Assembly: GCF_001949145.1 (NCBI RefSeq)
Contig: NW_019091428.1
Span: 658,622 to 722,621 of the forward strand
Length of the DNA: 64,000 nt
Source of the DNA: Acanthaster planci
Taxonomy: Eukaryota; Echinodermata; Asteroidea; Valvatida; Acanthasteridae
Direction of reading: 5' to 3'
Shown: piece after piece, positions 1-13,320 of the stretch
Layout: every line of letters begins with the position of its first letter
Position numbering within the stretch: the stretch's first letter is position 1
Position numbers and translations under genes: made by a program
The notes under the pieces: model-generated
Told to the model about the DNA's origin: nothing
Seen by the model: only the letters and a program-made list of their open reading frames with translations
Databases searched by the model: none

Positions 1-2045
1 AAGGCTGAAAAGGGTATGCTGCACTTCCTACATGTAGTTTCAATACCATAAGGTCTGTAAAAGTAATCACATGATTTTTTTGGAAAATGCTCTCAGGACC
101 TTATTCTGAGCTTAATGTTTGTGACTCACCTAACGAAAACAAGTCACAAGGCTTTTTTACCAGTTATTTTGTTTCAGTTTCCATTAGAAAGAGCAGTTTA
201 CACGTACCGGTAGGTCTTTTGTATCACTCACTTTGGCATCCTGGTGAAAATGGAAATTGCACGTACATGTACATTGTACATGTGTAATGTGGGTGACAGG
301 TGCTGATGGTTCCTGTGGATTTCCCACAATAAAAGGGTTTTTCAAAGGCCTGTAATACCCAAGAAGTGGCTCTGGTGACTTGTGCCTTACTTTCACACAG
401 TGTGTCACATTAACAAAACATGTTCCAGGCTAGTTTACTTGTTCAACCAGCTTGTGGGGGCAATACTGTACATTACTCAAATTTCACCAAATCATCTCGC
501 CCAGTCTCATGGTTTTCAATAAGCATCTTTCTGTGCATAATTTATCAGTGAGAACCCCATAGCTCTGGCATGAAGATCTGGAATTCTCAAACCAATTGAC
601 CTTTGCCCGCCCACTTTTCTCACTTGACCTGTAGTGGGTCAACAAACATTGCATCGTCCCATACATGTAGCAAAGTGTGTCATAAGTGTCATTTACCAAA
701 AATAAAGCTGATGGCCGGTTGAGTACTTGGTTTACTGACGTTCTACCAAAAAACCAGCTTTATTTTTGGTGAACAACACTTAAAACACACTTTGCTGTGG
801 GAGAATACCATGTTTGATGATGTTCTATACCAACTATACATGTACATTTAGGTCACATGACTTCGCAGGTTCAATCCCCCTATAACGTTGAGTTTTGTGT
901 GAACCTGTGAAGTGTTGAGCAGTATTACATGTACATGTACATTGAATGGTACTGGTAGAGACTACTAGTACACGAGCATGTGCAGTACACGTACTACGTG
1001 CATAAGTGCATATAAATGAACTCTGATTTTAAACAATGAACTTTCAATTAATGTAATTGAACTTTAAGAGGATTTAAGAAACCCAGGCGGTTCGCATTCC
1101 AAGCAAATGCATGTGCCTCGGCATCCCAGGTTACCCATATTCCCACTACCGATGCGGCCAGCAGAATAAATAACGCTGTTTGTTTTGATCTGTCCGGGGA
1201 TTAGTCTCTGTAGGTCGGCACAGCAACCATCTGCCCCGAGGTGTATCTTCATCAGTCGTCTTTTTTTTTTTTAATCAAGATGTCATGTTTGATATCCATC
1301 AGGAGTGCTTGAAATAACACCATTTGGCAAACCAGAAATTCTGGTTTTGGTCATCGCTTACACGTCCATACATGTACCAGTACGTGTACATGTGCATGTA
1401 AGGAACGGGAGTTTTTATTCTCCACAGGAGGTTCAGCATTTGTACACTGTACAATGTACATGTACACATGTAGCTGTACACGTTCATGTACATGTATAAA
1501 GTCCAATTCTAGTTGTTGAAATATGCAACATATTGAATTGATCAATCAGAATTGTGCCTCCACTTTTTTTAAATGTTTTTTTGAAGCAGCTGATTCCAAG
1601 TCCCAAAAGGTTTATTCAAGCAGATGGTTACATTTTTTACAGAGTGGCTGACCTCACCATGAGTTGCCCAAGCCTGCTGTTAATGACACTAACAGAATTT
1701 CTGCACTGCTGCTAGGTACCAACACTCCAAAAAAGGTTCACATTCTTTTTTTTCCCCTTGATTTCAGGCAGCAGGGCTGAAATTTATGAGCTCATTATAT
1801 GTGGTAATTCAGTCTTTCCATGCTTGATTTCCTAAGCTGTTCCACGGTGCTCTCAGTGTACCAACCCTGTTGAAAGGATGTGGTTGCGTTATGAGGCATT
1901 CTGGGGATAACAAGAGCTGCCATTTTTAGCACTGATTGAGGTGATGCCCTTGAATATTATGTCCGCACTTCCCTTGTTACACTCAAGTCATCAGAACCCC
2001 TATGGAAATAACTGCCTTGTAGTTCATGCTGTAACTTACTGTATT

Positions 2046-2283
2046 CCATGAGGTTGGGGCACCATTTGTGATGGTGTCAATTGTTACATGGGTTCCATAA
2101 AAATGAACAGTAATTTCCCTGCATGTGGATTCCAAATTGACATTGTTATACATCTTGCTAGGCTGAATACAGAGGTGTGTCTTATTTTTACTGAGTAAAT
2201 ATCCCACTCTACAGGTCATGACAGGTGGTAAAAGTTACCCATGTAACATGGACGCCGTCACAAATTGTGCCCCAACCTCATGG
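2046..2283. mobile_element. MITE-like foldback, CCATGAGGTTGGGGCAC ends
   Basis: The left end, starting CCATGAGGTTGGGGCAC, is repeated in reverse complement at the right end (CCCCAACCTCATGG). The arms extend about 50 bases and contain matching 'TTGTGA' and 'TTACATGGGT' words. The element is about 238 bp and has no coding capacity. A related half-copy lies at about 44072-44150 inside chimaerin intron 10. No clear target-site duplication was seen, so the superfamily is unknown. Confidence 0.7.
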
Positions 2284-3553
2284 AGTGACCCCAAGTATTA
2301 TTAAGAGTTATGTTAAAGGCAGTTTTAAAGTGGACATGTACTCATGTACATAGGTACTTGTGTGAATTAATTTAAGCTGTGTGACTAGAAAAAAATACTT
2401 GAGTATATTTCTGGTGTGAAATTCCTCTGGAAATTCAAAGGGAATTTTCACAGGAAGTCAGACCTTTTTGGTAGTTTGTTCATGTTTGAGGAAACTGCCA
2501 GAGGAGTTAAGGGGAAAGTTTACCGGAAAATTTTGAAATATTTAAGGCAAGCAAATACATGTTCTGTCTATTTAAAAAAATAAACTGGCGGTACGTTTAA
2601 CTTTACGGTACCAGGTTTGAAGAGGTTACTTGCGGCTTGATGATGATGCTTTTCATTTCATATGTTGGCTTTTGGCAATCCTGAGGGACCAGCATTCCCT
2701 TAATAAAACCCAAGCAATCAAAGTTTTGTCTTGTGCATTTGTCAACATCTCCACAGAAATCAAAAATGTACATGTAGTTAAAACATGGTTGTCTTTATAA
2801 AGAATAGGTTTTATAATTATTGATTGGAAAGGGGCACAGACTTGGTTTTGATTGGTGTGTGTTCACTAGGCAGTACATTTACATGTATATGTACATGTGT
2901 CTCTGGATTGCCAAGGGCAAAAAAAGTGTCCGTTTCAAAACAACTAGCATATACTCTGCATGAAGGTTTTTATAGAAAGATTGCCTGTCGATACGGTATT
3001 TTGTTTGAAACAGACAGTGCTCCGGTGCTTGCTTGCTTGCTCTGCTGTGCTAGACTTTGATTTTGGGCAGTGATTTCAGTGATTTTTTTAGAAATCTTAA
3101 TGGTAGAATTAATAGAAATGGGGATTCTCTTCCTTTATTTAAAAGAAATTGGCCGCTGTGATAAAATACCTCATTTTACAGGAACTTAACAGATTTTGAC
3201 AGGATGTAAAGAAACTGCTGAAACAAAAGAAAGAACCAGTATTTGTTTTTCAGAAAGATATCGGTATGTACTGGTACGGTGTTTCCTGAATGAAATCATG
3301 ATTTGACGGGATGTTCGGTGAGAGCGTACCAGTACGTGTGCATGCTTGCTCTTGTGTGTTATTGTTATATTTAATGTGACAGACAAATAAGGAAGTACTT
3401 TGGAAAGATTTCCTTGTGTATAGGCTTTGTGGTGTGCTTTCTCTAGGGTAGTATTATTCAGTGCCTGAACAAACCTTCATCAACTGATTTATGAATTCAC
3501 CTGACATTCAGATCACATACAGTAACATGAAATACATGTACGTGTACAGTGTC

Positions 3554-3735
3554 TGGATTTGGACCCATTTTGGTGGCATGCCCAATGTAAACACACTGCA
3601 AATGTACATGTAACCATCAAGGGAGCTCTGGTTGGCCAAACTATTTGGATTTGGACCCATTTCGGTGGCATGCCCAATATAAACACACTGCAAATGTACA
3701 TGTAACCATCAAGGGAGCTCTGGTTGGCCAAACTA
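3554..3735. repeat. Tandem duplication, 92-bp period
   Basis: Two near-identical head-to-tail units, each starting TGGATTTGGACCCATTT and ending near GGTTGGCCAAACT. They differ at only a few bases, which suggests a recent duplication. Each unit includes a TACATGTA word. There is no coding signal. Confidence 0.9.
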
Positions 3736-5683
3736 AAGGGCATGCTACAATCACCGTACATGTACATGTACACAAGTAAATTAACAGTGTGTGGCAGGGG
3801 CGTACCCGGGATTATTAGAAGGGGAGGATGTTGAAGTCCGGTGGCCTGGCATCTGTAGTCAAGGGAATCCAAGGGCATGTTCCCTTGAGAAAATTTTAGC
3901 CAAAGGCATCAGAAGTCCTACAATTTGGTGCATTTGAAATGCCTCAAAAGACAAAACTTCTGTGTTTTGTTTTTATAGTGAAACAGTGGAGAATATTACA
4001 AATGGGGGGAGGGGGGTTTCGTTTGACCCTCCCCCTGCGTACCCGGTATATGCTCGTGTAGCAAAGCCCTTCACACTAAATGGAAGACTGCCAATAGTAT
4101 ACACAAAATGCTGCTCGTTCATTTAACTGAATGTCTGAACTCTTTAACTGATGCTGATGCTCCCAATAATAGAGAAACGCTGTCCGATTAGAAAAGCCTT
4201 TTGCAATCTGACATCTGGGGGCACTGTTGAAGGACGAACTGATATGGAATGTGACAACTTCTTGCTGCAAAATAATGCAATTTTTATGCCAACTTGAGAG
4301 AGGAAAATTGTGTGTGTAAACAAAGAAGGCGTAGGAAACAATGAACGAATGTCTCTCTTTCAAGCAGTGGAAAGAATGCTTTCATTTAGTGATAGATTGA
4401 GTGTTTTGTTCTGCAAGGCCCATGCAATTTCTAAATTTTGTTAAAGGTAGTTGGTCACAAACTTTTGAACCAGCTCCCGATATGACATCATGGGTACATG
4501 GACTCATTCATATTCTAAGAGGAGACTTTCATGTAAATATAATAAGTAGATTTTAAATTAAGAATGGCAGCTATTCAACTGCAGACTGTACGGAAATAGA
4601 TTTTGAAGGTTAAGGTTGGAGCCTCAACTTTCCTGCTTACATTGTACATATGTACAAGTGTGAGGTTTTTGTCTCATGGAAATATTGTTTGATTTAAATG
4701 CATTGCAATTAAGCTTTCATGGTCATAGTTCTGCATGGTTGCATGATAGATTGACATAACGTGATTCATCCAGGCCTTTGTGTCAGTGAAGCGCTGATCC
4801 GAATCAGGTGGGTTTGTGATTGGATGTGTTGGCACTACATGTACATTGAGTCATGCAGACTTGCCCTTTAGTCATTAGTGCAGATGTGTGGTAGTGGAGT
4901 AGAGCCCCCTCTGTTGACAGTAAGCTGTCAGGTTTCTGCCACTTTTTGTCAGAGAATTGTTCACATGAGCTTTGATAACTAATTGATTAGAACGATTAGT
5001 GACAATTAATTTATTCACACAATGGCTCATCCATGGCCAATGACAACTTTGTGATAAACACTTTCTATTTTCCATATTTCCAAGTCCCTATTTTCCATAA
5101 CATAAGGAATGCAGATGACATACTGGTCTACATGTCAGTTTCACTTTCAGCTTTCACCTGATGACTGGTGAAATATTCAGAAATTCCTCCAGTGATAAAA
5201 ATACCCATAAATGGCCCTTTTTTGAGTGACTGCTTACATGTACAGGTCCTATGATTATTCAATGTATAGACAAGGGCAGATTCAGGGCCAAATTTTCAGG
5301 AGTGCCAATTTTTGGTTTTTTTCAAGGAGGGGGCCAAAACTTGTTACTTCTTTAGGCTATCTTGATGGCTCTCTGAGAGAGAGGCTACATTTTTGGGCTT
5401 TTACATGTACATTCTTGTGGAGGGAAGGGAAATGAAATTGTCCACCAAATTGCCTTACTACCATATTTCAGAAACAATAATAAATTTGCCGCACTGCCCC
5501 GTCCCCACCCACCAATGTATACAGAAAGGTTTTTGAAAGACCCTTTTGCACAAAATCCACCTTCACTGATGGTCCACATTAAAGGTGTTTCTTTGTTGGC
5601 TGTGATTTACACATGCATGCACATGTACCGGTACTGCCTCCAAATCTTCAAGTATGTTCATATCACTGGAAATATATCATTTT

Positions 5684-5880
5684 ATGGTAATCCGCCTCGA
5701 GCAGAAGCACCTCCTTATCAGTTGAAAAGAGCCAAATTGGTCAGGAGTGTTCATTTTATTGGTAGTGATGTGACCGCAACACGTGCATTTCATATCCATT
5801 TGTGAACCAGCGGAGTGCAGTTCTGACCAAAGGACCCACCGTTGCTATGCAAATTGCGCCCTCTCTTGGTCCAGCTCAAG
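5684..5880 (+). repeat. Dispersed repeat family R1, copy 1
   Basis: This block of about 195 bp runs from ATGGTAATCCGCCTCGAGC to GCGCCCTCTCTTGGTCCAGC. It recurs inverted at 7979-8176 and again in direct orientation, 5'-truncated, at about 49573-49747. Shared words include the CCTCGAGCAGAAGCAC start (copies 1 and 2) and GCGCCCTCTCTTGGTC (all three). This is an interspersed non-coding repeat of unknown class. Confidence 0.8.
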
Positions 5881-7978
5881 GGTCATTAGCCTGGCCAACC
5901 GTTGACTCATCAAAGTTTTGGAATATGCATTCTTGACACTCAAGACCCAAACTTGCTATGAATGCAGATCTGGGATTTATGCACCCCAGACAACCTGCTT
6001 CAAATCCCCATAGTGATGACAGGCAACCGATTATGAGACCTCATGGCTAACCAGTGTCTGCCCCCCAACTGTCAACCCCTATAAAGGCATTGGTGGGATC
6101 GATCGTCAATTTTGCTGAAGTGATGGGCTTGAATTGATTACAAGAAACAGCCAAGGAAGTGGCTGACAAGGAGTGAGCACTGGTGATCTCTGCTCAATGC
6201 AGTGATGTGCAGGGCACCAATGAAATGGTACAAGATAGGGACTCGCTGTAAACCACGTCAGCCCATGGAGCTATTAAACAGCTCCATGGTCAGTCTGACA
6301 GCATAGTTTAAAACGAGTAGGTCTGAAACTAGCCAATTTGAAACTGAGCAACAATGTACTTTCCGATTCTCTCACGAGAGGCACATAACTTGACAGCCTC
6401 TGCAACCTGTCCCACATGCCCTGAACTGCCTGTTAATTTTGTAGTTGATGTGAATTTATTTCAGTACCCGGTCGATTCCGTGGGTTTTTTGAGCATCAAC
6501 CTTCCTTTGGGGAAACTTACTCCTGTGAACTGAATACATCTCAGTGTTGCAGGGACCTACCGTAGTTCTTAGCCCTGTGGGGTTGAGTCCAAATTAGAGA
6601 TTAGTCAAAGGGTATGCCAACAAAAGTTGTTCAAAAAGACAACAGGTAATGTTCATGTTATCCAGCAGTCGTCTGCTAACGAAATGCAGCATACATGCTA
6701 ACAATATTACACAACACAAATCCGATGTTCTTCTTGATGCAAGGCTGTAAAATGTTAGTCACTGTATCCAACTCCTCCAACCCCAACCTTCCTTTAGTAA
6801 ATCCAATGTAATAGAAATATGGAACTGCATCACGTGATCAATTTAGTTTGAACTAAAGTGTAAAGCAGAACACGAGTTGTGGAGGCTGCAGAGTAGGTGA
6901 CTGCACTTGTTAGCAGAGAGGGAAGATGCAATTTTGGTCACGAGAGTAAGGTAACAGCACATTGAGCTGATAGGGGATCGTTTCCATGCCCCAGGGGAAT
7001 GCCCCCAGAATGGGGGGCCCTGCGAGCAGCCTTCAGGTAATCCGAGCGTGTGCGTCACATGCACGTCATTTAACACCCTTCGTAAAAGGTAGAAGCTCAA
7101 GCTGCTTTCCTGGGCTCAAAGACTGCGGCTTTGTTCACGGGGGCCGTGCCCGCCATAGATAAGCGGCCTGCTATTTTCTATCTTGTGGGTTGAATATTCG
7201 CTATCCTCCCTTTTCAAATTCAATTAGGTACTTTGCAGCTCATGATATAGTCCACTTGCTGGCTATCACCCTGCCATGCCTGCTGCATTTATGAAGGAAT
7301 TGCAGTTTAAATCCTACAGAAATCTGTTGGCCATCATCCAGTTTTATAGACCAGGTGCAGCTTAAAGGTACAATGTACATGTAGCATGTTATAGAATTAA
7401 CTGCAGCTTCTTCATCAGAACTTTGACAAGCACTTAACAAACTTTGTTTCATGTAACAAACTAATTCTTCTTCTTGGGGGGATTGAATGCTGCTGGGTAG
7501 TTCTGAAACTAAGTCGATTCCAACTGAAAGTTTACAAAAATGCATTTGAGGAAGAAACAGACAGGCTGTTTAAATTTTGTCACAGAAAAGCCTTTGAACA
7601 TCTCTGAACAAGTTTCAGGTGGGAGTTAATTACCTCTACATGTAAGAAAGCCATTGCATCTTTAAGCTTGGTCTTAATTCATGTATACTTTACTACCATA
7701 GTGCATTAGTGGATGTCATCGTAGTTTTTCCTTTTAGTGGATGCGTCCTAAGGACATGCGAAGGGGGTTGCAATTAGAATCTGAATTCTAGGACAGCATT
7801 GGGATGAATTCCACCATTTTTTAAGAGTCAGCTGGGCCTGTCTACTCGGCACTTCACAGTTTGCTGGGGGATTGATGGAAGACAGACTGCTTCCATTTGT
7901 ATGAGTCCGTGCACATGCTGTACATTGTACATTGTACATGTATTGATGTGTTCTGGGCAGAAGTTTACACATTATGAG

Positions 7979-8176
7979 CCTTGAGTTGGACCAAGAGAGG
8001 GCGCTATTTTCTTTGCAACTGAGGCTCCTTTGGTCAGAATTGAACATTGCTGGTTCACAAACTACTAAGAAATGCACACATCACGGTCGCATCTTTACCA
8101 ACAAGTTGAACGCTCCCAACCAACATGGTTCTTTTCAACCGCTGAGGGGTGCTTCTGCTCGAGGCGGATTGCATAG
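7979..8176 (-). repeat. Dispersed repeat family R1, copy 2 (inverted)
   Basis: Reverse-complement copy of the 5684-5880 repeat. It starts CCTTGAGTTGGACCAAGAGA and ends GGTGCTTCTGCTCGAGGCGG. With copy 1 it forms a large inverted pair about 2.1 kb apart. No protein-coding content. Confidence 0.8.
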
Positions 8177-8678
8177 AAACTGAGATGGTTTACATGTACA
8201 TGTTTGCCAGTTTATAGGTCACCACAGAGAATGAGGGCGTCAATGGGGTCCTCTTGATAGAGATAATCCCCATCTTCACGTTGGCTTCACCATTGGAACT
8301 TGTTCATCTGCAACTGTACCTGAATACTTTTTAGGAAGCTAATGTCATCAACTCTCAAGCCATGCTACGTGTACAATTGAATCCTAGAACATAGTTAATG
8401 ATTTTTAAGAGGAGTTTACAGTGTACATGTACGTGTGTTTTGCTCCCGTTTTTTGAAGAGGTTAACTTACTGGTACTGTACTGCCACAATAACATTGCCT
8501 GGCTTTTGCCTGTTTTTGCTGTCATTGCAAATCTGCAGTTTGGAAACATCAGGGAATCCACATCTTAAGTCTGTTCATCTCATTGCTGACATTCACTGAC
8601 CAAAATGGCACCCAGGCCCCCTCATTTTCAAGTGAGCACTACCTGAACATGGGAGCGCTTGTGAGACATTCAAAATAT

Positions 8679-8843
8679 GGGCATTTCACAATAGTGCACC
8701 TCTGAGAGTTTGCAACACGTTGGCCAATCACAGTGTGCAAAATCTGTTGACCCACTGCAAGTTTGGAAAGGGTCGACAAATTTCAAGCGTTGTGATTGGC
8801 CAACACGTTTCAAACTCCTGGAGATGCACTGTTGTGAATCGCC
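8679..8843. mobile_element. Palindromic MITE family M2, copy 1
   Basis: An element of about 165 bp that is nearly self-complementary end to end. The left arm has CACAATAGTGCACCTC and GTTGGCCAATCACA; the right arm carries TGTGATTGGCCAAC and GCACTGTTGTGAATCGCC. A second full copy is at 25891-26055 and a half copy at 13252-13320. Three copies in 64 kb show that it is an abundant foldback element. Confidence 0.85.
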
Positions 8844-10220
8844 TGTATCAGAAGAGAGGAGAACTATAATTAATGAGATAAATAATTTTTCTTCAAGTGT
8901 CCCCCTCAAAAACAATGGGTGTGGTGGAGGAAATCATCTAGTGAGGAATGGAAGGTCGGCTTTCCTGCCGTCGAGCCGTCTAATGATCACATCCTCCCCA
9001 AAAAAGCAGTGACGGAGGGGGGGGGACCGGGTGTAGGGCCACTGCCAGGAAACACAGCAAACCCATTAGGAACCCATTGTGGTCGGAGTTTGTGGAAGCT
9101 ATTGTTATGACCAGCCGAGGGTCATTAACAGTGCAAACGGAAGGTGTGATGGAATAACAAACTAATGTTTTGTCTGTGGTGCGTCCCTGTGCACCCTTGT
9201 TGGCCTCTTGAGTGAAACATCTTGCCAGCCCTGTGTTCAAGTACCAAACCCAACCAACCGATTTATTTCGTAAATAAACATGGAGCTCTTAAGAATGTTT
9301 GAGAATGTTTTTGTAGATTGTTGTCAGTTCCACTTGCTTCAAATGGAGACCGGAGCTGAACAAAGAACCGAGAAACTGTAAAAGCAGTGATTTGTACTGC
9401 GCCCAGATGGAACCAACTCTTTCCAAAAGCTCCTTCTTCTGCTATCTGACAGGGTCGATTTTAAGCACAGCTTAATGGTTTTAGCAGAAGCAGTTTGCTG
9501 ACAGGAGCAGATAATTTGTGTGAACTGTAAGCGCTTTTCACAGCCTGTGCAAAGGTTATTTTATACATGTACATTTATGAATGGTCAAATGCAACTGCTT
9601 TTATCTATGGGGTTTGCTTATTGCTGTACTTCATGAATGGTCTTAGTAAAATGGATTTGGGCTGCTCATTGATAACTGTTACATTTTTCTGTTCAATTAA
9701 CTGAAGACTTCTTTGTGGAAAAAGTTCTTAAAGATGGTAAAAAAAAATGGCCCAAGACTATTGGAAAGTTATGTTATGTATTTTTTTAGCAAAAATATCT
9801 TTGACGAACACAAAAAATTTGTACATGTGTGGTTTGCAGTTATGAGTGGCTAACATGAAATACATGTATGAGGACACTTCAGTGCAAATGAATTCCCCAA
9901 GATGGACTGATAGCTTGTTTATTCTGGTCGATTAAACCTTGACTTATCATGAAAGTAAGACTTACCATGAAAATTCGCAAAATAAACTGTTTTATGAATT
10001 AAATCTGTAATCCAAAAGGGAATGATTGATTGTGAGATAATCAAAACCGTCTATTAATAGATTAGACTCATCTTATGCACTCCGGGCTTAATTTGATCAA
10101 AACAGACCACAGACTACCCTACCATTCAGCCCAGCCCCTGGCATTTTACCCCCTCAAACTTGAACTGCCGGTTTGAAAAGCTCAAAAGACAAAGGCCAGG
10201 TGGCCTTCCCCGACTGCGCG

Positions 10221-10339
10221 TAATTGTTCAATGATTGCAAATAACCGGCCCTTAATTTGGAAGTGGAGGAAGAGCACTGCGTAATCCCACTGCCAAGGCT
10301 TTCAGGGTGCACATCCTGGCGGGGACAATTGAACAATTA
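10221..10339. promoter_or_regulatory. Candidate distal regulatory element
   Basis: Two 12-bp sites in perfect inverted orientation, TAATTGTTCAAT (10221-10232) and ATTGAACAATTA (10328-10339), flank about 95 bases of GC-richer unique sequence, 5 kb upstream of the chimaerin start. Each site contains a SOX-like AACAAT/ATTGTT core and a homeodomain-like TAATT. Function is inferred from motif content only. Confidence 0.3.
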
Positions 10340-13251
10340 GGGCCCGCTGATTAGTTTAAGGGATTGCGAAACAATGAGGCGACAGGTCAAAAACAGCCTG
10401 TCACACCCGGCCACAGCCCTGGCGAGGATGTGGTGTAGTTGGCAAGGACTGGCTTCCGCAATATGAAAGTAAAAGCTGTGGAATGTTCTAACTTGGAGAT
10501 TTTACTTTCACTGGGTAGAGGAAAAAAATAAACTCTCTGATGTAAACACCATGCACATGAAACACTGCTTGTGGCAGTCAGTGACAGGATTTGATTATGT
10601 TTTATTTTATTTTCTTTTCAAAGAGAGTTTTCCCAGGATAAGGCCTTTCAGTGGCCTCTCAAAGTTTTCAACGGGGAAGAGGGATACATGTAGAAGAAAA
10701 AAAGATGGGTTAGAGAAAAAGGAAAAGTATGATAGTAAAAAAGTATTGATGTCCAATGTGACGGTTACTCATATGAGGCTTTATTTAACTGGAATGTGTT
10801 GTTGGCATCTGGAAAACGGGGTGAAGAACAATATTGCATGAACAAGTTTGCAGAAGCACTGGCTGAAAATGAAGCGGGCGGAACCTGAGAACGTACATAT
10901 ATGCATATGCGAGGTTGGCCCTATCAGCATAGCGATACGCCAACTTACATGGCGTGTTTGAACTGGTGCAACATCATGCACTTTGTTCTTTAAAGGGCAT
11001 TGCCTTTCGGAAATATTGAAATGGCTCAACTCCAGAGCCGAGCAGAAAGTGGGACGAAAGTTGTTGAATGCATTTTGAAATATACCGGCATTATAGGATT
11101 GCGACTGTTCACGAATGCGACTGGATGGAGAAACATTACAACAGTTTCCGTCCTACAGTATTTTTGTGGAGAAAAGCCAATGAAGCGTGTACTGTACATG
11201 TTGGTTGGAAAAACATTAAGAACCTGAATTACAGTACATGTAGTTATTAATTTGTGAAATGCTGGGCACCCTTTGCATCAAAGGTGTGTACATGTAAATA
11301 TTCTCTCTCGTTCCCTTCATACGCTTTTATTCATTGAAACTGACATTGCCTCGTCTTCGTGAAAAATTAGGGAAAAATCACACAAAGCCATTGTGCATGC
11401 ACATCATGCAGCACATCATTACAGGTTCATAAACAGCAGGTGTGTGTGCCCAGTGCATTTCGCATTCTTGTACCTGATTGGGTACGTTACGTGCCTTAGC
11501 TTGAAAGGTTTAACTTGCCTATATTCAGAACTGTACATAAACACCTTTGTACAGTGTTAAGCACCGTGAAGAATATCAGTGTGTGAAAAACAACCCAACG
11601 GTTTCATTACACATGTACATGCGCCTCTGTGTAATTGACCTTTTTAGTGATCAACTCATTTATGATGAATGACAGCTGCCTATGATGGTAATCATGCTCT
11701 CAGTCACATATTGTATGTGCAGATATTCCCTTATAGATTAATTTTACGTTTATGTCCTCAGGTGATTAGGTGAATAAGGACATATATTGTTTTCATAGTT
11801 GTTTCATTTTTGTGCTGGTTGCATGGTGCACCAGTGTACCGGTAATCTATTTAACTTTTGCCTCAAAAGTGTACCTGTAGTGACAATAATTTGTACATGT
11901 ATGCACAGTGAAGAGCGCCTGCCTACTGTTTGATTTTGACATGTGTAATTGTTTGCATATTGTTTGCCTTTGACTTTGTAATCATATTTTGATAATGCAA
12001 ACACTGATGCCTCATATTCAGGAGCAACTTTTCTTTAATTACCAAAAGATTTGGGGAGCGACTCGTTTGTTTCCCGACCTTCTCAAAGCATTTTGAAGGG
12101 CCCAAGATTCAATCTTCTCAGAGAGGCCATCCAGATTTTCTTTGGAAATTTCTAAAACTGTCCTCCCCCCCTCAAAAAAATTGCCTTCCTCCACTCCTGA
12201 AAATTTTGTTGTGGAATTGCCCATTTACACGTACACACGTGTATCATGCTCATTTATTTATTTTGCTGGATCATGGGCAGCTGCTTATGATGTGTGTATA
12301 AATAAGCAGTTGGATCACTGACTGCACAGGGCTGTAAGACAGAGCATGGTGGGGGCTTATAATGCTAATGATGTTATTTTCTATAGTATTTGTTGTGTAG
12401 ATGTACACTGTAATTGGATTCAGCTGTCATTGTGTTAGCTTCTGTTCCTGAGCATACATTTACATGTACATGTACACCTGCCCTATTCCTTCATGTAGCA
12501 GAGAGCAGAGTTGTCTTCAAGATGTGCCAATTTAATCTAAGATTATCGGCGGCCTGAGACCTCAGCGCTGAGCTGTCTTTCGCTTGCTCTCTGCTCAACT
12601 GTGGAGATGAAGTGACCCCCAGGGTGGTCTACGGATCCACGAAAGGTCGTATGATGCGTCAAGATGTCCACCTGACGATTCAGCTTCAGATTGGATACAT
12701 GCAGTTGCAGAAATTTATGCTGCCCGCACGACCCTGTGAATAATTAATGTGACGTTGCGGTGGCAGCTTAACTGGAAGTCACGAACACAAAAGATCACTG
12801 TGTGCCATAGTGCTGGTCTGATGTTATCTGCACAAGGTCATAAAAATGATAATTCCGTGAATTGTTAAAATGAGGAAGCATGCGATATGAAGCAGGAGAG
12901 GACGGCAGTTCGGGGAGGAGGTTTGCGGGCAAGAGAGAAAGATTGACGATCGCCATCGCGTTCTTCAGATGAGGATCTACATGCGCATTCCCCGCCATCC
13001 AGTCAGTGCATAAGCAGTTGAGGGCACTCTACTCTTCCATTGTAATGCTTCAAGAACATTCAAGGTCACTTATTCTGCTGGTTTGCCATTGTGTTGTTCA
13101 GTCCATGGTAGGGGATCAGCCCGGAGGAAATCACTGAAGAATGTTTTCACCTTAACAGGGGAGTATGGTGCACATCATTTGATATGCAATGATGGGGAGA
13201 TTGTTTTTAAGATGCTGGTTTTCTGTGTAAATACCATTCCATCTGCAATAC

Positions 13252-13320
13252 GGGCGATTCACAATAGTGTGCCACCAAGAGTTTGCAACATGTTGGCCAA
13301 TGTCGAACTTTAACGCGCAG
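13252..13320. mobile_element. Palindromic MITE family M2, half copy
   Basis: This begins GGGCGATTCACAATAGTG and continues with GAGTTTGCAACATGTTGGCC, matching one arm of the 8679-8843 and 25891-26055 elements. The second arm is absent or unrecognisable, so this is a truncated copy. Confidence 0.75.

Noticed and set aside
846-900. T-arm-like GGTTCAATCCCCC
   Set aside because: No paired tRNA structure upstream or downstream; chance or a decayed SINE fragment.
1064-1252. Minus-strand 62-codon frame with a protein-like look
   Set aside because: No splice-site context, no family match. More likely a unique non-coding patch.
3796-4050. Element-like ends GGGGCGTACCCGGG and CTGCGTACCCGG
   Set aside because: The two ends are in direct, not inverted, orientation and no target duplication was seen. 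Could be a degraded transposon but not callable.
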